Shown piece after piece: positions 55,627 to 64,000 of a stretch of 64,000 nucleotides of DNA. A program made the translations under genes and the position numbers. Source of the DNA: Marinomonas lutimaris (GTDB lineage Bacteria > Pseudomonadota > Gammaproteobacteria > Pseudomonadales > Marinomonadaceae); assembly GCF_019426345.1 (NCBI RefSeq), contig NZ_JAHLLW010000010.1, positions 1-64,000 on the forward strand, given 5' to 3'. Below the pieces are notes generated by a model, which searched no databases, was not told the DNA's origin, and saw nothing but the letters and a program-made list of their open reading frames with translations. The first letter of the stretch is position 1, and every line of letters starts with the position of its first letter.

Positions 55627-55650
55627 ACTCTTCAAAAATACGGCCGATAC
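55624..55650 (+). promoter_or_regulatory. Candidate FliA (sigma-28) promoter of the 280-residue gene
   Basis: TAAACTCT at 55624-55631, an 11-base spacer and GCCGATAC at 55643-55650. Against TAAAGTTT-N11-GCCGATAA this is 6 of 8 and 7 of 8 with exact spacing. The AAAGGAG ribosome binding site is at 55665-55671 and the ATG at 55679, so the leader would be about 20 bases. Confidence 0.6.
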
Positions 55651-55678
55651 CTTTGACAGCTAACAAAGGAGTCGTACC

Positions 55679-56521
55679 ATGCTATTTATAGAGGCACTCA
55701 ATAGAGCCAGCACTCAGCCGAATGAAAAAAAGTTGATTTCTAGAGCCAAATATCGCCCTATAATCAGCAATAAAGACTCTGTCGACTTAAGCTCTGCCGC
55801 ACACCAAGTAAAGGAAATACATTTAGATAGCCAAACCAAATCACCACTCACTGCATCAACAAGTGTTTTTGCCAACCTTATTGAGCACGTATTGAGCCAT
55901 CTTATAAACACCAATGCGCACTTACATTCCCCAGAAGAGCTTAATTTAGACACAAAAGACTGGAAACTCTTTCTACAAGTCCCACCAATGACAAAAGAGA
56001 AGGACAACAAATCAGTAGAATATGTTGCACCAGAAGTGTTGCAGCGGCCACCAGCCAAACAACTTATATTCCATATTCCAGTAAAGCCGTCATACGGCAT
56101 CCCTATAGAAATGACACTATTGCTGTCGCCTCATAACGGCTCACCTGAAGCACCAAGCATCTTCTACACTTTCCCTAAGGAAAACTGGTTGCCAGTATTG
56201 CGTACACCCTACCCACCAGAATTTCTTGAACAGCAAATCACTCATTATCACATACTGCTTGATCAAGATGGCGAACCAGACCAGCTGTCCTCCCTCTACA
56301 CGCACATTAATCAAAGCAGAGTGATGAGCGAAGACACATTTTCACCACAAACTTTCGGCCTACGAATTTGGAGAGCAAAGAACAACGCCTTAACACCTGT
56401 TGTTTTAGGGGATAGTCAGATTGGCTTATTATTTGTTGGCCATTTCAAACCGATTGAAGGCAATCCGATCAGCGAAGAAGAAAGAGCCCGGCAAGCGAGC
56501 AACCTTTATACAAAGGCCTAA
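55679..56521 (+). CDS. Uncharacterised protein, putative FliA regulon member
   Basis: I do not recognise this 280-residue protein. It has no signal peptide or membrane helix and is probably cytoplasmic. The first 60 residues are polar. A helix-rich part follows (SVFANLIEHVLSHLINTNAH), then beta-type stretches (KQLIFHIPVKP, IPIEMTLLLSPH) and a C-terminal domain with TFGLRIWRAKNN, SQIGLLFVGHF and a charged tail. A strong AAAGGAG lies seven bases before the ATG, and a terminator follows, so expression is likely. A FliA-like promoter upstream hints at a motility-linked role. Confidence 0.75.
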   Translation: MLFIEALNRASTQPNEKKLISRAKYRPIISNKDSVDLSSAAHQVKEIHLDSQTKSPLTASTSVFANLIEHVLSHLINTNAHLHSPEELNLDTKDWKLFLQVPPMTKEKDNKSVEYVAPEVLQRPPAKQLIFHIPVKPSYGIPIEMTLLLSPHNGSPEAPSIFYTFPKENWLPVLRTPYPPEFLEQQITHYHILLDQDGEPDQLSSLYTHINQSRVMSEDTFSPQTFGLRIWRAKNNALTPVVLGDSQIGLLFVGHFKPIEGNPISEEERARQASNLYTKA

Positions 56522-56536
56522 GTCGCATTTCATGCA

Positions 56537-56580
56537 ATAAAAAAACCCTTCATGCAATTCGCATGAAGGGTTTATTTTTT
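56537..56580. terminator. Bidirectional terminator between the unknown gene and erpA
   Basis: AAACCCTTCATGC (56543-56555) and GCATGAAGGGTTT (56561-56573) with a five-base loop, flanked by A-run and T-run. It separates converging genes. Confidence 0.92.
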
Positions 56581-56614
56581 ATCGACGAACTTAATGAACT
56601 TTTAAGGCCGAGTG

Positions 56615-56962
56615 CTAAACACTAAAGCTCGCACCACAACCACATGTAGAGGTGGCATTAGGATTTTGCACTACGAAGCGCGAACCTTCTAAGTTTTCTT
56701 TATAGTCCACTTCCGATCCAACAAGATACTGGAAGCTTAACGGATCAACAACCAAAGTGACTCCATTACGCTTTACTTCTGTATCGTCTTCTTGATGCTC
56801 TTCATCAAACGTAAAACCATACTGAAAGCCGGAACAACCGCCCCCCGTCACATAAACACGCAACATGAGTCGATCATTTTCTTCTTCTTCAATTAACGAT
56901 TGCAGCTTTGCCGCTGCAGCGTCTGTAAATTCAATAGGATCAATCGATTCAACCATGCTCAT
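56615..56962 (-). CDS. erpA: Iron-sulfur cluster insertion protein ErpA
   Basis: A-type carrier that delivers Fe-S clusters to apoproteins such as those of isoprenoid synthesis. It has 115 residues with the three ligand cysteines: one in [13 protein letters not shown] (about residue 43) and two in STCGCGASF near the C-terminus. [16 protein letters not shown] and the [20 protein letters not shown] part favour ErpA over IscA. It has no isc genes beside it. Confidence 0.93.
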   Translation of the reverse strand: MSMVESIDPIEFTDAAAAKLQSLIEEEENDRLMLRVYVTGGGCSGFQYGFTFDEEHQEDDTEVKRNGVTLVVDPLSFQYLVGSEVDYKENLEGSRFVVQNPNATSTCGCGASFSV

Positions 56963-57031
56963 TCCACTACCACTAAAACCATTTCGATAAATGAATTATC
57001 CGCTTATCCTAGTAATTTAGTCAAGTATTGA

Positions 57032-58618
57032 TCAGTGCTCACGAGTAGAACGGAAACGCACCTGAGGCCATTTCTCTTCCGCCATCATCAAATTCACTCG
57101 CGTTGGTGCCAGATAAGTCAAATGCCCACCACCATCAATGGCTAAGTTATCACGACATTTATTCTTAAATTCTTCAAACTTCTTAGCATCGTCACATTCA
57201 ACCCAACGAGCCGTATTAACATTAACCGGCTCGTAAATACATTCCACCTTGTATTCATCTTTTAAGCGATAAGCAACAACTTCATATTGCAACTGACCAA
57301 CAGCACCAACAATAAGTTCGTTGTTACGTTGAGGCATAAACAGCTGGGTAGAGCCTTCTTCAGAAAGCTGCTGCAAGCCTTTTTGCAAGGCTTTCATTTT
57401 CATCGGATCTTTTAAGCGTACACGGCGGAATAACTCAGGCGCAAAATGAGGAATACCAGTGAACTTTAAATCCTCACCTTCCGTAAAAGTATCACCTATC
57501 TGAATCGTACCATGGTTATGCAAACCGATAATATCACCAGAGAAAGCCTCTTCAACACCCTCACGATCACCTGCTGTGAAAGATACCGCATCAGTCACCT
57601 TAATATCTTTACCAATACGGCAATGACGCATTTTCATACCACGATTATATGTCCCTGAGCACACTCTCATAAACGCAATACGGTCACGGTGCTTAGGATC
57701 CATGTTAGCCTGGATTTTAAAAATAAAGCCGGAAAACTTTTCTTCCTTTGCTTCAACTTTGCGGCTATTGGTTTCGCGATCAATAGGAGCTGGCGCCCAT
57801 TCCACAAAACCATCGAGCATTTCACGAACACCAAAATTAGAAAGCGCAGTACCGAAAAATACTGGCGTCAACTCACCTGCTAAATAAGCAGCATGATCAA
57901 ATTCATGGCTCGCACCACGAACCAGTTCGATTTCATCGACATAAGCTTCCCAATCATCACCAAGCAATTCTTTTGCTTCGTCAGACTGTAGACCTTCGAT
58001 ACGAATATCGTCCATCAATGTATGACCACGACCACGAACAAACACATGGATAGTATCTGTATAAAGGTTATAAACCCCCTTAAAGAAATCGCTCATACCA
58101 ATCGGCCACGTAATCGGTGCGGCAGCGATTTTTAGGACTTCTTCTACTTCATCTAACAATTCAATAGGATCACGAATATCGCGGTCCATTTTGTTGATGA
58201 AAGTCAAAATAGGCGTATCACGTAAACGACAAACGTCCATCAATTTGATAGTACGGTCCTCTACCCCTTTTGCGCCGTCAATGATCATCAATACCGAATC
58301 AACCGCAGTAAGTGTACGGTAAGTATCTTCCGAGAAATCTTCGTGCCCAGGTGTATCAAGCAAATTCACAGTACGATCTTTGTATGGGAACTGCATCACT
58401 GAAGAGGTAATTGAGATACCACGCTGCTTCTCCATCGCCATCCAATCAGATGTCGCGTGCTTATCACCTTTACGGCCTTTTACGGAACCCGCTGTTTGAA
58501 TAAGCTGACCAAGCAACAAAAGCTTTTCAGTGATGGTTGTTTTACCTGCGTCAGGGTGGGAGATTATAGCAAAGGTTCTTCGTTCGCTTACTTCGTTGAG
58601 AAAATTCTGGTCTGCCAT
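57032..58618 (-). CDS. prfC: Peptide chain release factor 3
   Basis: GTPase that recycles RF1/RF2 after peptide release. It has 528 residues: G1 [16 protein letters not shown] (about residue 20), [24 protein letters not shown], then domains II and III with the [20 protein letters not shown] and [18 protein letters not shown] stretches. This is the E. coli-type RF3. It is the only gene of its transcription unit visible here. Confidence 0.97.
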   Translation of the reverse strand: MADQNFLNEVSERRTFAIISHPDAGKTTITEKLLLLGQLIQTAGSVKGRKGDKHATSDWMAMEKQRGISITSSVMQFPYKDRTVNLLDTPGHEDFSEDTYRTLTAVDSVLMIIDGAKGVEDRTIKLMDVCRLRDTPILTFINKMDRDIRDPIELLDEVEEVLKIAAAPITWPIGMSDFFKGVYNLYTDTIHVFVRGRGHTLMDDIRIEGLQSDEAKELLGDDWEAYVDEIELVRGASHEFDHAAYLAGELTPVFFGTALSNFGVREMLDGFVEWAPAPIDRETNSRKVEAKEEKFSGFIFKIQANMDPKHRDRIAFMRVCSGTYNRGMKMRHCRIGKDIKVTDAVSFTAGDREGVEEAFSGDIIGLHNHGTIQIGDTFTEGEDLKFTGIPHFAPELFRRVRLKDPMKMKALQKGLQQLSEEGSTQLFMPQRNNELIVGAVGQLQYEVVAYRLKDEYKVECIYEPVNVNTARWVECDDAKKFEEFKNKCRDNLAIDGGGHLTYLAPTRVNLMMAEEKWPQVRFRSTREH

Positions 58619-58989
58619 TAAAGTGTTCTTTTAAGTTATACGCGGGTTCTACAAGCACTCGACATAAAAGCCAATACTCAACCCCGTTATGTTAATCGTG
58701 ATTTCATTACGGCTATTTTCGCTGATCTCGGCCTTATAAACAATCAATGCCTATGGAATTAATCACTATTTAAACTTTCATGCGATAACCACCTAACATC
58801 CTCTGCATAGCACAACAGCAGATAATCAACACATACCCACCAAGAAAATCAAAAGTTAAATTTACAAATGATTTGCATTACCATTATCAACAACAATAAA
58901 ATAACATCCCGTTAGAGTTTCAGTACAAAGCCTCAAATGCGGGTATAAGCACGATAAATCATCGATTTAAAATAGTAGAGCCTTAAAAA
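58619..58989. other. Intergenic region between divergent prfC and fhuC
   Basis: 371 bases with no supported gene. It must hold promoters for prfC (minus) and the fhu operon (plus). The Fur-box-like site is at 58866-58889. No riboswitch fold (for example cobalamin) was recognised. Confidence 0.5.
58866..58889. promoter_or_regulatory. Fur-box-like site before fhuCDB
   Basis: Read on the minus strand, the 24 bases divide into hexamers TGATAA, TGGTAA, TGCAAA and TCATTT, close to the NATNAT repeats of Fur boxes (consensus GATAATGATAATCATTATC). It lies about 100 bases before fhuC, the first gene of an iron-siderophore import operon. Iron repression is inferred. Confidence 0.6.
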
Positions 58990-59754
58990 ATGATAGAGTC
59001 TAGAGAACTGCAGTTTAGTATCGGTGACCGTTCACTATTAAAAAACTTTTCAATGTCATTTGAGCCAGGGAAAATTTACGCTCTGGTTGGTCACAATGGT
59101 TCTGGCAAATCGACTCTTTTAAAACTCCTTGCTCAGCAACAAAAACCAACAGCTGGCAATATTTTGTTAGACAGCAAATCTATTACTTCTTGGTCTCAAA
59201 AAAAGTTTGCTCAGCAAATAGCGTACCTTCCTCAACAAACACCTTCTACAGACAGTCTTTCTGGAAGAGATCTTGTTAGCTTTGGTCGCTATCCTTGGCA
59301 TGGATTACTCGGACGACTAAACAAAGAAGATCAACAATACATTGACGAGGCAATGGAACTAACCGATACAACAGGCTATGCCGATCGGTTGGTTGACACC
59401 TTATCAGGAGGTGAGCGCCAGCGCTTATGGTTGGCTATGTTATTGGCCCAACAAACACAATATCTACTTCTCGATGAACCTCTTTCGGCACTCGATATCG
59501 CACACCAAGTTGATATGCTCAATCTCATAAAAACACTCAGTGAAAAACTCAACTTAGGCGTTATTATCGTCATCCACGACATCAATATGGCGGCACGCTT
59601 TTGTGACCATATTGTGGCACTTCACAGCGGTGAAATGATTGCTTCGGGCTCTGTAGAGAGCATTTTTAACCAAGATCAATTGCAAAAAATTTATGGTATC
59701 AAGATGCATATCTCTGAACACCCAGCCGGCTACCCAGTTGCTATGCCCTACTGA
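58990..59754 (+). CDS. fhuC: Iron-siderophore ABC transporter ATP-binding protein (FhuC-like)
   Basis: ATPase of an inner-membrane importer for ferric siderophores. It has 254 residues: Walker A GHNGSGKST (residues 34-42), Q-loop region AYLPQQTP, signature LSGGERQRLWLAMLLAQQ, Walker B YLLLDEPLSALD and the switch histidine in IVIHDINMAARF. Its stop overlaps the next start (TGATG). Operon order C-D-B equals the ferrichrome system; a vitamin B12 or catecholate transporter would normally have a shorter, single permease. Confidence 0.92.
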   Translation: MIESRELQFSIGDRSLLKNFSMSFEPGKIYALVGHNGSGKSTLLKLLAQQQKPTAGNILLDSKSITSWSQKKFAQQIAYLPQQTPSTDSLSGRDLVSFGRYPWHGLLGRLNKEDQQYIDEAMELTDTTGYADRLVDTLSGGERQRLWLAMLLAQQTQYLLLDEPLSALDIAHQVDMLNLIKTLSEKLNLGVIIVIHDINMAARFCDHIVALHSGEMIASGSVESIFNQDQLQKIYGIKMHISEHPAGYPVAMPY

Positions 59755-60641
59755 TGAAAAAAGACTTTATAACGATGAAACACTCAATGATTTTAATGGT
59801 ATTTTTTGCTTTTTTCGCATCAAATATTCTTCAAGCAGAACAAACAACGCCACTTAGAGTGATGTCGATTGACTGGACTCAAACTGAAACACTTATCGCG
59901 CTTGGTGTAAAACCTATTGCCATGGCACAACAGTCTGGTTACGACGCTTGGGTTAAAGAACCAGCGATCCCGACTACAACCGCAGATGTGGGATTAAGAA
60001 CCCAACCAAACCTAGAACGACTTTCAGAGCTCAAGCCTAACAAGATTTTCATTTCACCCATGTTTAGCTCGCTTATCCCTAAGCTTTCCCATATCGCTCC
60101 TGTTACTAATATCACCCTTTATAAGCAAGACAACATCTCTTGGAATGGTCTTAAGACCTTTACTCGTAGGCTTGGCGACGAGACAAATACACAGGCAGAA
60201 GCAGAAGCCCTAATTTCCTCCTCAGAAAAAAAACTCGCCGATCTAGCCGGTCAAATAGCAAAAGACACTCCACCACTACTGATGGTCCAATTTATGGACA
60301 GTCGTCATGTCCGAGTTTTTGGTGCAAACAGCATGTATAAAGTTGCAGCGAATAAAGTCGGTTTAGAAAGTGCTTGGAAAGAAGAAACCAATGCTTGGGG
60401 ATTTTCGCTGGTAGGCATAGATAAATTAATGAATACCCAGGGTCAAATCATCATTATTAAACCTTTACCTGTTGGCGTAGAACAAAACTTACAACAAGAT
60501 TTATTTTGGCAATATTTAGTGAAGAAATCTGGCCAACCCGCTTTGACTGTAGCGCCCACATGGAGCTTTGGCGCGATCCCATCTACGGTTCGCTTTGCAG
60601 AGTTACTCACCAACACTTTAAGCAATAAGGAGAAGCAATAA
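59754..60641 (+). CDS. fhuD: Iron-siderophore ABC transporter substrate-binding protein (FhuD-like)
   Basis: Periplasmic binding protein that hands ferric siderophore to the FhuB permease. A signal peptide of about 28 residues (ending ILQAEQ) lacks a lipobox, so it is probably soluble. The class III binding-protein fold has [19 protein letters not shown] at the N-terminus and [20 protein letters not shown], both typical of FhuD-type proteins. It has 295 residues. It overlaps fhuC and fhuB by one base each. The actual siderophore cannot be told. Confidence 0.88.
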   Translation: MKKDFITMKHSMILMVFFAFFASNILQAEQTTPLRVMSIDWTQTETLIALGVKPIAMAQQSGYDAWVKEPAIPTTTADVGLRTQPNLERLSELKPNKIFISPMFSSLIPKLSHIAPVTNITLYKQDNISWNGLKTFTRRLGDETNTQAEAEALISSSEKKLADLAGQIAKDTPPLLMVQFMDSRHVRVFGANSMYKVAANKVGLESAWKEETNAWGFSLVGIDKLMNTQGQIIIIKPLPVGVEQNLQQDLFWQYLVKKSGQPALTVAPTWSFGAIPSTVRFAELLTNTLSNKEKQ

Positions 60642-62617
60642 TGCGATTTTTTCCTATTAGCTTTATCACCATATTAACCGCCAGTGTCGCATTACTTATC
60701 GGATGGCAATTGTCACTTAATGACACTTTTATCCATAATCTCACAAGTTTAATACAGCCAGATTGGCTCTCGGACAACTCAATAAAGCTTCACTTGACCT
60801 GGTGGCCTCGACTCTTTACCACTTTAATTTGTGGTGCCGCATTAGCTATTGCAGGCCTACTAATGCAACAAGTATTAAGAAACCCATTAGCCTCACCAAC
60901 TACGCTTGGTGTTGCAAGCGGGGCCAGTTTTAGCTTAATGATGGCAACGCTCTATGCGCCATGGTTGATCGAATTGTCTCAAAGTTTAGTCGCACTGGCT
61001 GGTGGCTTAATAACCATGGGGATTGTTTTTGCCCTTTCTTGGCGTCGTGCTCTTTCACCTACCATTGTGGTTATATCTGGACTCATCCTTAACCTCTACT
61101 TTGGCGCTTTCAGCTCTGTCCTCCTCATCATGAACCAAGAGAAACTCGCGGGACTAATGATCTGGGGTGCAGGTTCGTTAGTGCAAACAGGCTGGGAAAA
61201 TGTTGCCTATTTGGCACCTAGAATTATCGTACTTATTCTTATTGCCTTCCTTTTCGTTAAGCCTTTAACACTCTTACAACTGTCTGAATCTGGCGCAAAA
61301 AGCCTTGGTGTCTCACTCGCTAAATTGAGAGTTATCTGTCTAGGTCTTGCTGTATTATTAACCTCCTTTGTAGTGGCCACCGTTGGCATAATAGGTTTTA
61401 TTGGGCTTGCCGCACCAGCTATCACACGCCTTATTGGCGTTCATAGATTACTACCGAAATTTCTAGTATCTATGTTTATTGGCGCATTTTTATTAACCCT
61501 GACTGATTTGCTGATACAACGCTTACCTGGCCTCATGTCGATCATGCTTCCAACAGGCGCCGCAACGGCTGCTCTCGGTGCGCCACTCATGTTGTGGTTA
61601 TTACCAAAACTGACAATGCGCAGCCAAGCACATACCGAAACGGTTTTAACTCGCCACAGCGAACAAGGACGATACCTGAGCAAATACACCATCTGGATTG
61701 CTCTTAGTAGTGTTTTGATCGGGTTCTTTGTTTTTTCAAGCCTGTCTATTGGCAATCATGGCTGGAGCTGGATATTCACCACAAAGGATTGGCCAGTATT
61801 AGAGTGGCGACTGCCTCGATTACTAGCTGCCATTCTAGCTGGCGCCATGCTGGCAACAGCTGGAACCATTATTCAACGTCTAAGTGGCAACCCAATGGCA
61901 AGCCCAGAAGTCATTGGCATCAGTTCAGGAACAGCTCTTGGCGTTATTGCTGTGCTATTTTCTGGTCTGAGCGCAAGCTTAACCGGAATGTATGTTGGCG
62001 GTTTAATTGGTGCTCTATGCGCTGTTGGTTTAATCATATTACTCAACCGGAAAACCGGCTTCCAACCAGAAAAAATGCTATTAACCGGTGTTGCTATAAC
62101 CGCATTAATGGGAGCGGTACAAAGCATTGTTTTGGCTGGTGGCGATCCAAGAAGCTATCAGTTACTTGGCTGGCTGGCTGGCACAACGTATTACGTTACG
62201 ACTGATGCCCTCATTCCACTAACAACGATTACATTTATCTTTATCTCTATTGGTTTTCTCTGCCATCGTTGGCTGGATATTTTGCCGTTAGGCGAAGCCA
62301 GTGCTCGAGCTTTAGGAGTAAATGTCTCTCGATCAAGAATGCTACTGTTATTGCTCGTTTCAGGACTAACAGTTAGCGCAACGTTAGTAGTTGGCCCTCT
62401 TAGCTTCATCGGCCTAATGGCACCACACCTAGCTCGTTTATTGGGATTTAGCCGTGCCAAAGAACATCTGATTGCCTCTATTCTGGTTGGCAGTACATTA
62501 ATGCTTTTCTCTGATTGGCTTGGTCGTCAGATACTTTATCCTCAGGACATTCCAACCGGTATGGTTGCCTCTATTATCGGCGGGCTCTATTTGATGTGGG
62601 GGCTGATAAGACTCTAA
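60641..62617 (+). CDS. fhuB: Iron-siderophore ABC transporter permease, double length (FhuB-like)
   Basis: Inner-membrane permease with two fused BtuC/FecCD-type halves (about residues 1-325 and 340-658), each with around ten helices. Repeated motifs occur in both halves: [20 protein letters not shown] and [20 protein letters not shown], then [16 protein letters not shown] and [18 protein letters not shown]. Such fused permeases are characteristic of FhuB. No TonB-dependent receptor or siderophore reductase gene follows; the operon ends and converges on type III secretion genes. Confidence 0.93.
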   Translation: MRFFPISFITILTASVALLIGWQLSLNDTFIHNLTSLIQPDWLSDNSIKLHLTWWPRLFTTLICGAALAIAGLLMQQVLRNPLASPTTLGVASGASFSLMMATLYAPWLIELSQSLVALAGGLITMGIVFALSWRRALSPTIVVISGLILNLYFGAFSSVLLIMNQEKLAGLMIWGAGSLVQTGWENVAYLAPRIIVLILIAFLFVKPLTLLQLSESGAKSLGVSLAKLRVICLGLAVLLTSFVVATVGIIGFIGLAAPAITRLIGVHRLLPKFLVSMFIGAFLLTLTDLLIQRLPGLMSIMLPTGAATAALGAPLMLWLLPKLTMRSQAHTETVLTRHSEQGRYLSKYTIWIALSSVLIGFFVFSSLSIGNHGWSWIFTTKDWPVLEWRLPRLLAAILAGAMLATAGTIIQRLSGNPMASPEVIGISSGTALGVIAVLFSGLSASLTGMYVGGLIGALCAVGLIILLNRKTGFQPEKMLLTGVAITALMGAVQSIVLAGGDPRSYQLLGWLAGTTYYVTTDALIPLTTITFIFISIGFLCHRWLDILPLGEASARALGVNVSRSRMLLLLLVSGLTVSATLVVGPLSFIGLMAPHLARLLGFSRAKEHLIASILVGSTLMLFSDWLGRQILYPQDIPTGMVASIIGGLYLMWGLIRL

Positions 62618-62771
62618 ATTACAATTGAAAAATTCTCTTTGATCATTCAGAGCCACAAACTTGTTAAAGAGTTAATGCTCGCTAAAGCAGGCGATATTCA
62701 GACTAAGGGGCTCTGGACATCAAATTATTATCACTGTTTCAGCGGTTGTCAGATTGAAGTCACCAACAAAA

Positions 62772-63383
62772 CTAACTTGTTAATTGCTCACAAAGGGACT
62801 GCCAAGAACAACGAAAACTCCCCATTCCCGTCACAAGAGAAATTTCACCAGATAACAAATTTGAGTCAGTAACAGCATGCCAATGCAAAATTTTCTGCTG
62901 ATCTAGTACCGTTTTAACACTATCGAACAATTCAGGAGAACACAAAAGGGTCCCATTATGTGATTGACGCTGAACCTTCACAAGCTGCCTTACAAGAACT
63001 TGCGCCTTTTCCTGATGTCCTGCTTGCCCCATAAATTGCAGGAGTGCTTCATTCAAAACCACTGTTGCACTCTTCTCAATATCATCCCACAACTTCTCCT
63101 TTTGTTGATTCAACTCTGCAATAAGCTGATTCAACTCACGCCAAGCCTCCTGCTCTATTTCTTGCCGGACAAGTAAAGCTTGCTCATTTGCTTCCTTTTC
63201 AGCCTGTTGGCGAATATGTTCTGCTTGCTCCAATGCTTCATCCAATATGTTCTGAGCACGTTGTTGGGCATTAGCGATGATATCGTCAACAGTAAGACAC
63301 ACGTTTATATCTTGGGCTTTAAGCAAGGACAACACCGCATCATCATTTTTCGAGAGGTTAAACTGCCGTTTCACAAATGACAT
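62772..63383 (-). CDS. sctL: Type III secretion system stator protein SctL
   Basis: Cytoplasmic protein of the YscL/HrpE/FliH family that binds the SctN ATPase and links it to the sorting platform of the injectisome. A long charged coiled-coil (about residues 40-120; AQQRAQNILDEALEQAEHIR, EKEANEQALLVRQEIEQEA) precedes the C-terminal domain with NEALLQFMGQAGHQEKAQVL and SGEISLVTGMGSF. The start is the ATG at 63383 with AAGGA upstream, giving 203 residues. It follows sctK by four bases. Flagellar FliH is the alternative, made unlikely by the sctK neighbour. Confidence 0.85.
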   Translation of the reverse strand: MSFVKRQFNLSKNDDAVLSLLKAQDINVCLTVDDIIANAQQRAQNILDEALEQAEHIRQQAEKEANEQALLVRQEIEQEAWRELNQLIAELNQQKEKLWDDIEKSATVVLNEALLQFMGQAGHQEKAQVLVRQLVKVQRQSHNGTLLCSPELFDSVKTVLDQQKILHWHAVTDSNLLSGEISLVTGMGSFRCSWQSLCEQLTS

Positions 63384-63387
63384 TTTT

Positions 63388-64000
63388 TTATTCCTTACCA
63401 GTATCGGCAGCATGATCATCTAACGATTGGTTAACAGATTGCAGCTGTGATACCCGCCACATCACCGCATGCCAGAGCTGATTTAAACGCTTCTCAGGAA
63501 TCTCTAAAAAAGGTTCTACTGATAAAGAGTCTACAAGGCCTTTATCGTAAAAAAGACGCAGTCTCTGCCAAGTAATAGGAGACACCCACTGACGCATAAG
63601 CAACAACCCAACCTGCTCAACTAGTAGTAATTTCCATGAGGCCACAGACCATTTCCCAGGTGTGAGCGCTTTAGCTATATGACGCCCCCATTTAATATCG
63701 TCATTTTCCAAGTCAGCCCTACCTATCTCAGGTATTACAATTTCAGCTGCTAACTTTAGCGCATATGAGCGAGCCTTATCGTTCATCATAAGCCAATATT
63801 GCAGTGCCTCTCCTGGCTCCGACGGGATACTATCTTCAATAGAAAAGACTGAGCGCATGCATTCGGAAGGAAATTGCTCCCTGCGCCAGCTACCTTGCTT
63901 CTTCCATTCTTCAGGAACACATACCTCCCAACTAGGATGCATGCTAACCCAAGGAGACTGCCAAATTCTCAGCCATGCTAAAAAGCAAGATGGAAAAGGG
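63388..64000 (-). CDS. sctK: Type III secretion system protein SctK (partial, runs off the window)
   Basis: Sorting-platform protein of the YscK/PscK family. The reading frame stays open from the ATG at 63942 to the window edge, and the upstream codons continue a plausible protein (FLAWLRIWQSPWVS before MHPSWEV). The HPSW motif is typically internal near the N-terminus of SctK, so the true start lies beyond 64000. At least 204 residues are visible. Other family-like parts are ALKLAAEIVIPEIGR and WRVSQLQSVNQSL at the end. It lies directly upstream of sctL, the usual sctK-sctL order. Confidence 0.75.
   Translation of the reverse strand, partial: PFPSCFLAWLRIWQSPWVSMHPSWEVCVPEEWKKQGSWRREQFPSECMRSVFSIEDSIPSEPGEALQYWLMMNDKARSYALKLAAEIVIPEIGRADLENDDIKWGRHIAKALTPGKWSVASWKLLLVEQVGLLLMRQWVSPITWQRLRLFYDKGLVDSLSVEPFLEIPEKRLNQLWHAVMWRVSQLQSVNQSLDDHAADTGKE

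Noticed and set aside
62639-62872. 77-residue open frame after fhuB
   Set aside because: Overlaps the 3' end of sctL on the other strand, lacks a Shine-Dalgarno sequence and looks like chance.

Overview
The window reads as core chromosome of a marine gammaproteobacterium of the order Oceanospirillales, most likely Marinomonas or a close relative. I base this on gene order (pseudomonad-style trpGDC and glmM-tpiA-secG-tRNA-Leu-rimP blocks), protein character, an AT-leaning composition and the HexR/FliA-type sites. No species can be named from the sequence alone. There is no insertion sequence, prophage or CRISPR array.

Region by region: (1) 1-6.75 kb holds tyrS, an M23 murein endopeptidase gene, then a flagellar/chemotaxis fragment: cheV-cheR on the minus strand and flgA, flgM-flgN on the plus strand. 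A textbook FliA (sigma-28) promoter precedes flgM. (2) 6.8-10 kb has tRNA-Arg(CCT), an OsmC-family gene and the trpGDC operon. (3) 10.3-16.2 kb has mgtE, an MscS-type channel, rpe-gph, a DUF3530 gene and djlA. (4) 16.3-24.3 kb is the envelope/RNA maintenance run lptD-surA-pdxA-rsmA-apaG-apaH-glpE-cca. (5) 24.3-31 kb has folB and tsaD facing away from the macromolecular synthesis operon rpsU-yqeY-dnaG-rpoD. (6) 31-39.9 kb has a PIN-PhoH gene, the glucose catabolism operon glk-zwf-eda under a HexR-like operator, a diguanylate cyclase, a small unknown gene, a DUF3080 lipoprotein, a thioesterase and an LPP20-like lipoprotein. (7) 40-55.2 kb is one long minus-strand transcription/translation block: rlmE-ftsH-folP-glmM-tpiA-secG-tRNA-Leu-rimP-nusA-infB-rbfA-truB-rpsO-pnp. 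(8) 55.2-58.6 kb has yhbY, an unrecognised 280-residue gene, erpA and prfC. (9) 58.9-62.6 kb is a siderophore import operon fhuCDB behind a Fur-box-like site. (10) 62.7 kb to the end is the edge of a type III secretion locus (sctL, sctK), with sctK running off the window.

The most interesting signal is not in the housekeeping genes. Three sites share the layout of a FliA promoter with exactly the same spacing (5-base -35 core, 14 bases, GCCGAYA). One drives the expected flgMN. The other two sit a few tens of bases before two uncharacterised genes, at 37456 (107 residues) and 55679 (280 residues), far from any flagellar gene. This suggests two unrecognised members of the late flagellar regulon. 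Other regulatory signals worth checking are the HexR operator before glk, a long double-stranded leader before pnp, tandem terminators between tRNA-Leu and rimP, and a djlA terminator embedded in the coding sequence of the converging DUF3530 gene.

Several start codons were moved inward from the longest possible frame where a Shine-Dalgarno sequence and family length agreed (cheR, cheV, rpe, surA, pdxA, tsaD, zwf, rpsO, rimP, sctL and others). All functional statements are by recognition of families and motifs; no database search was run.
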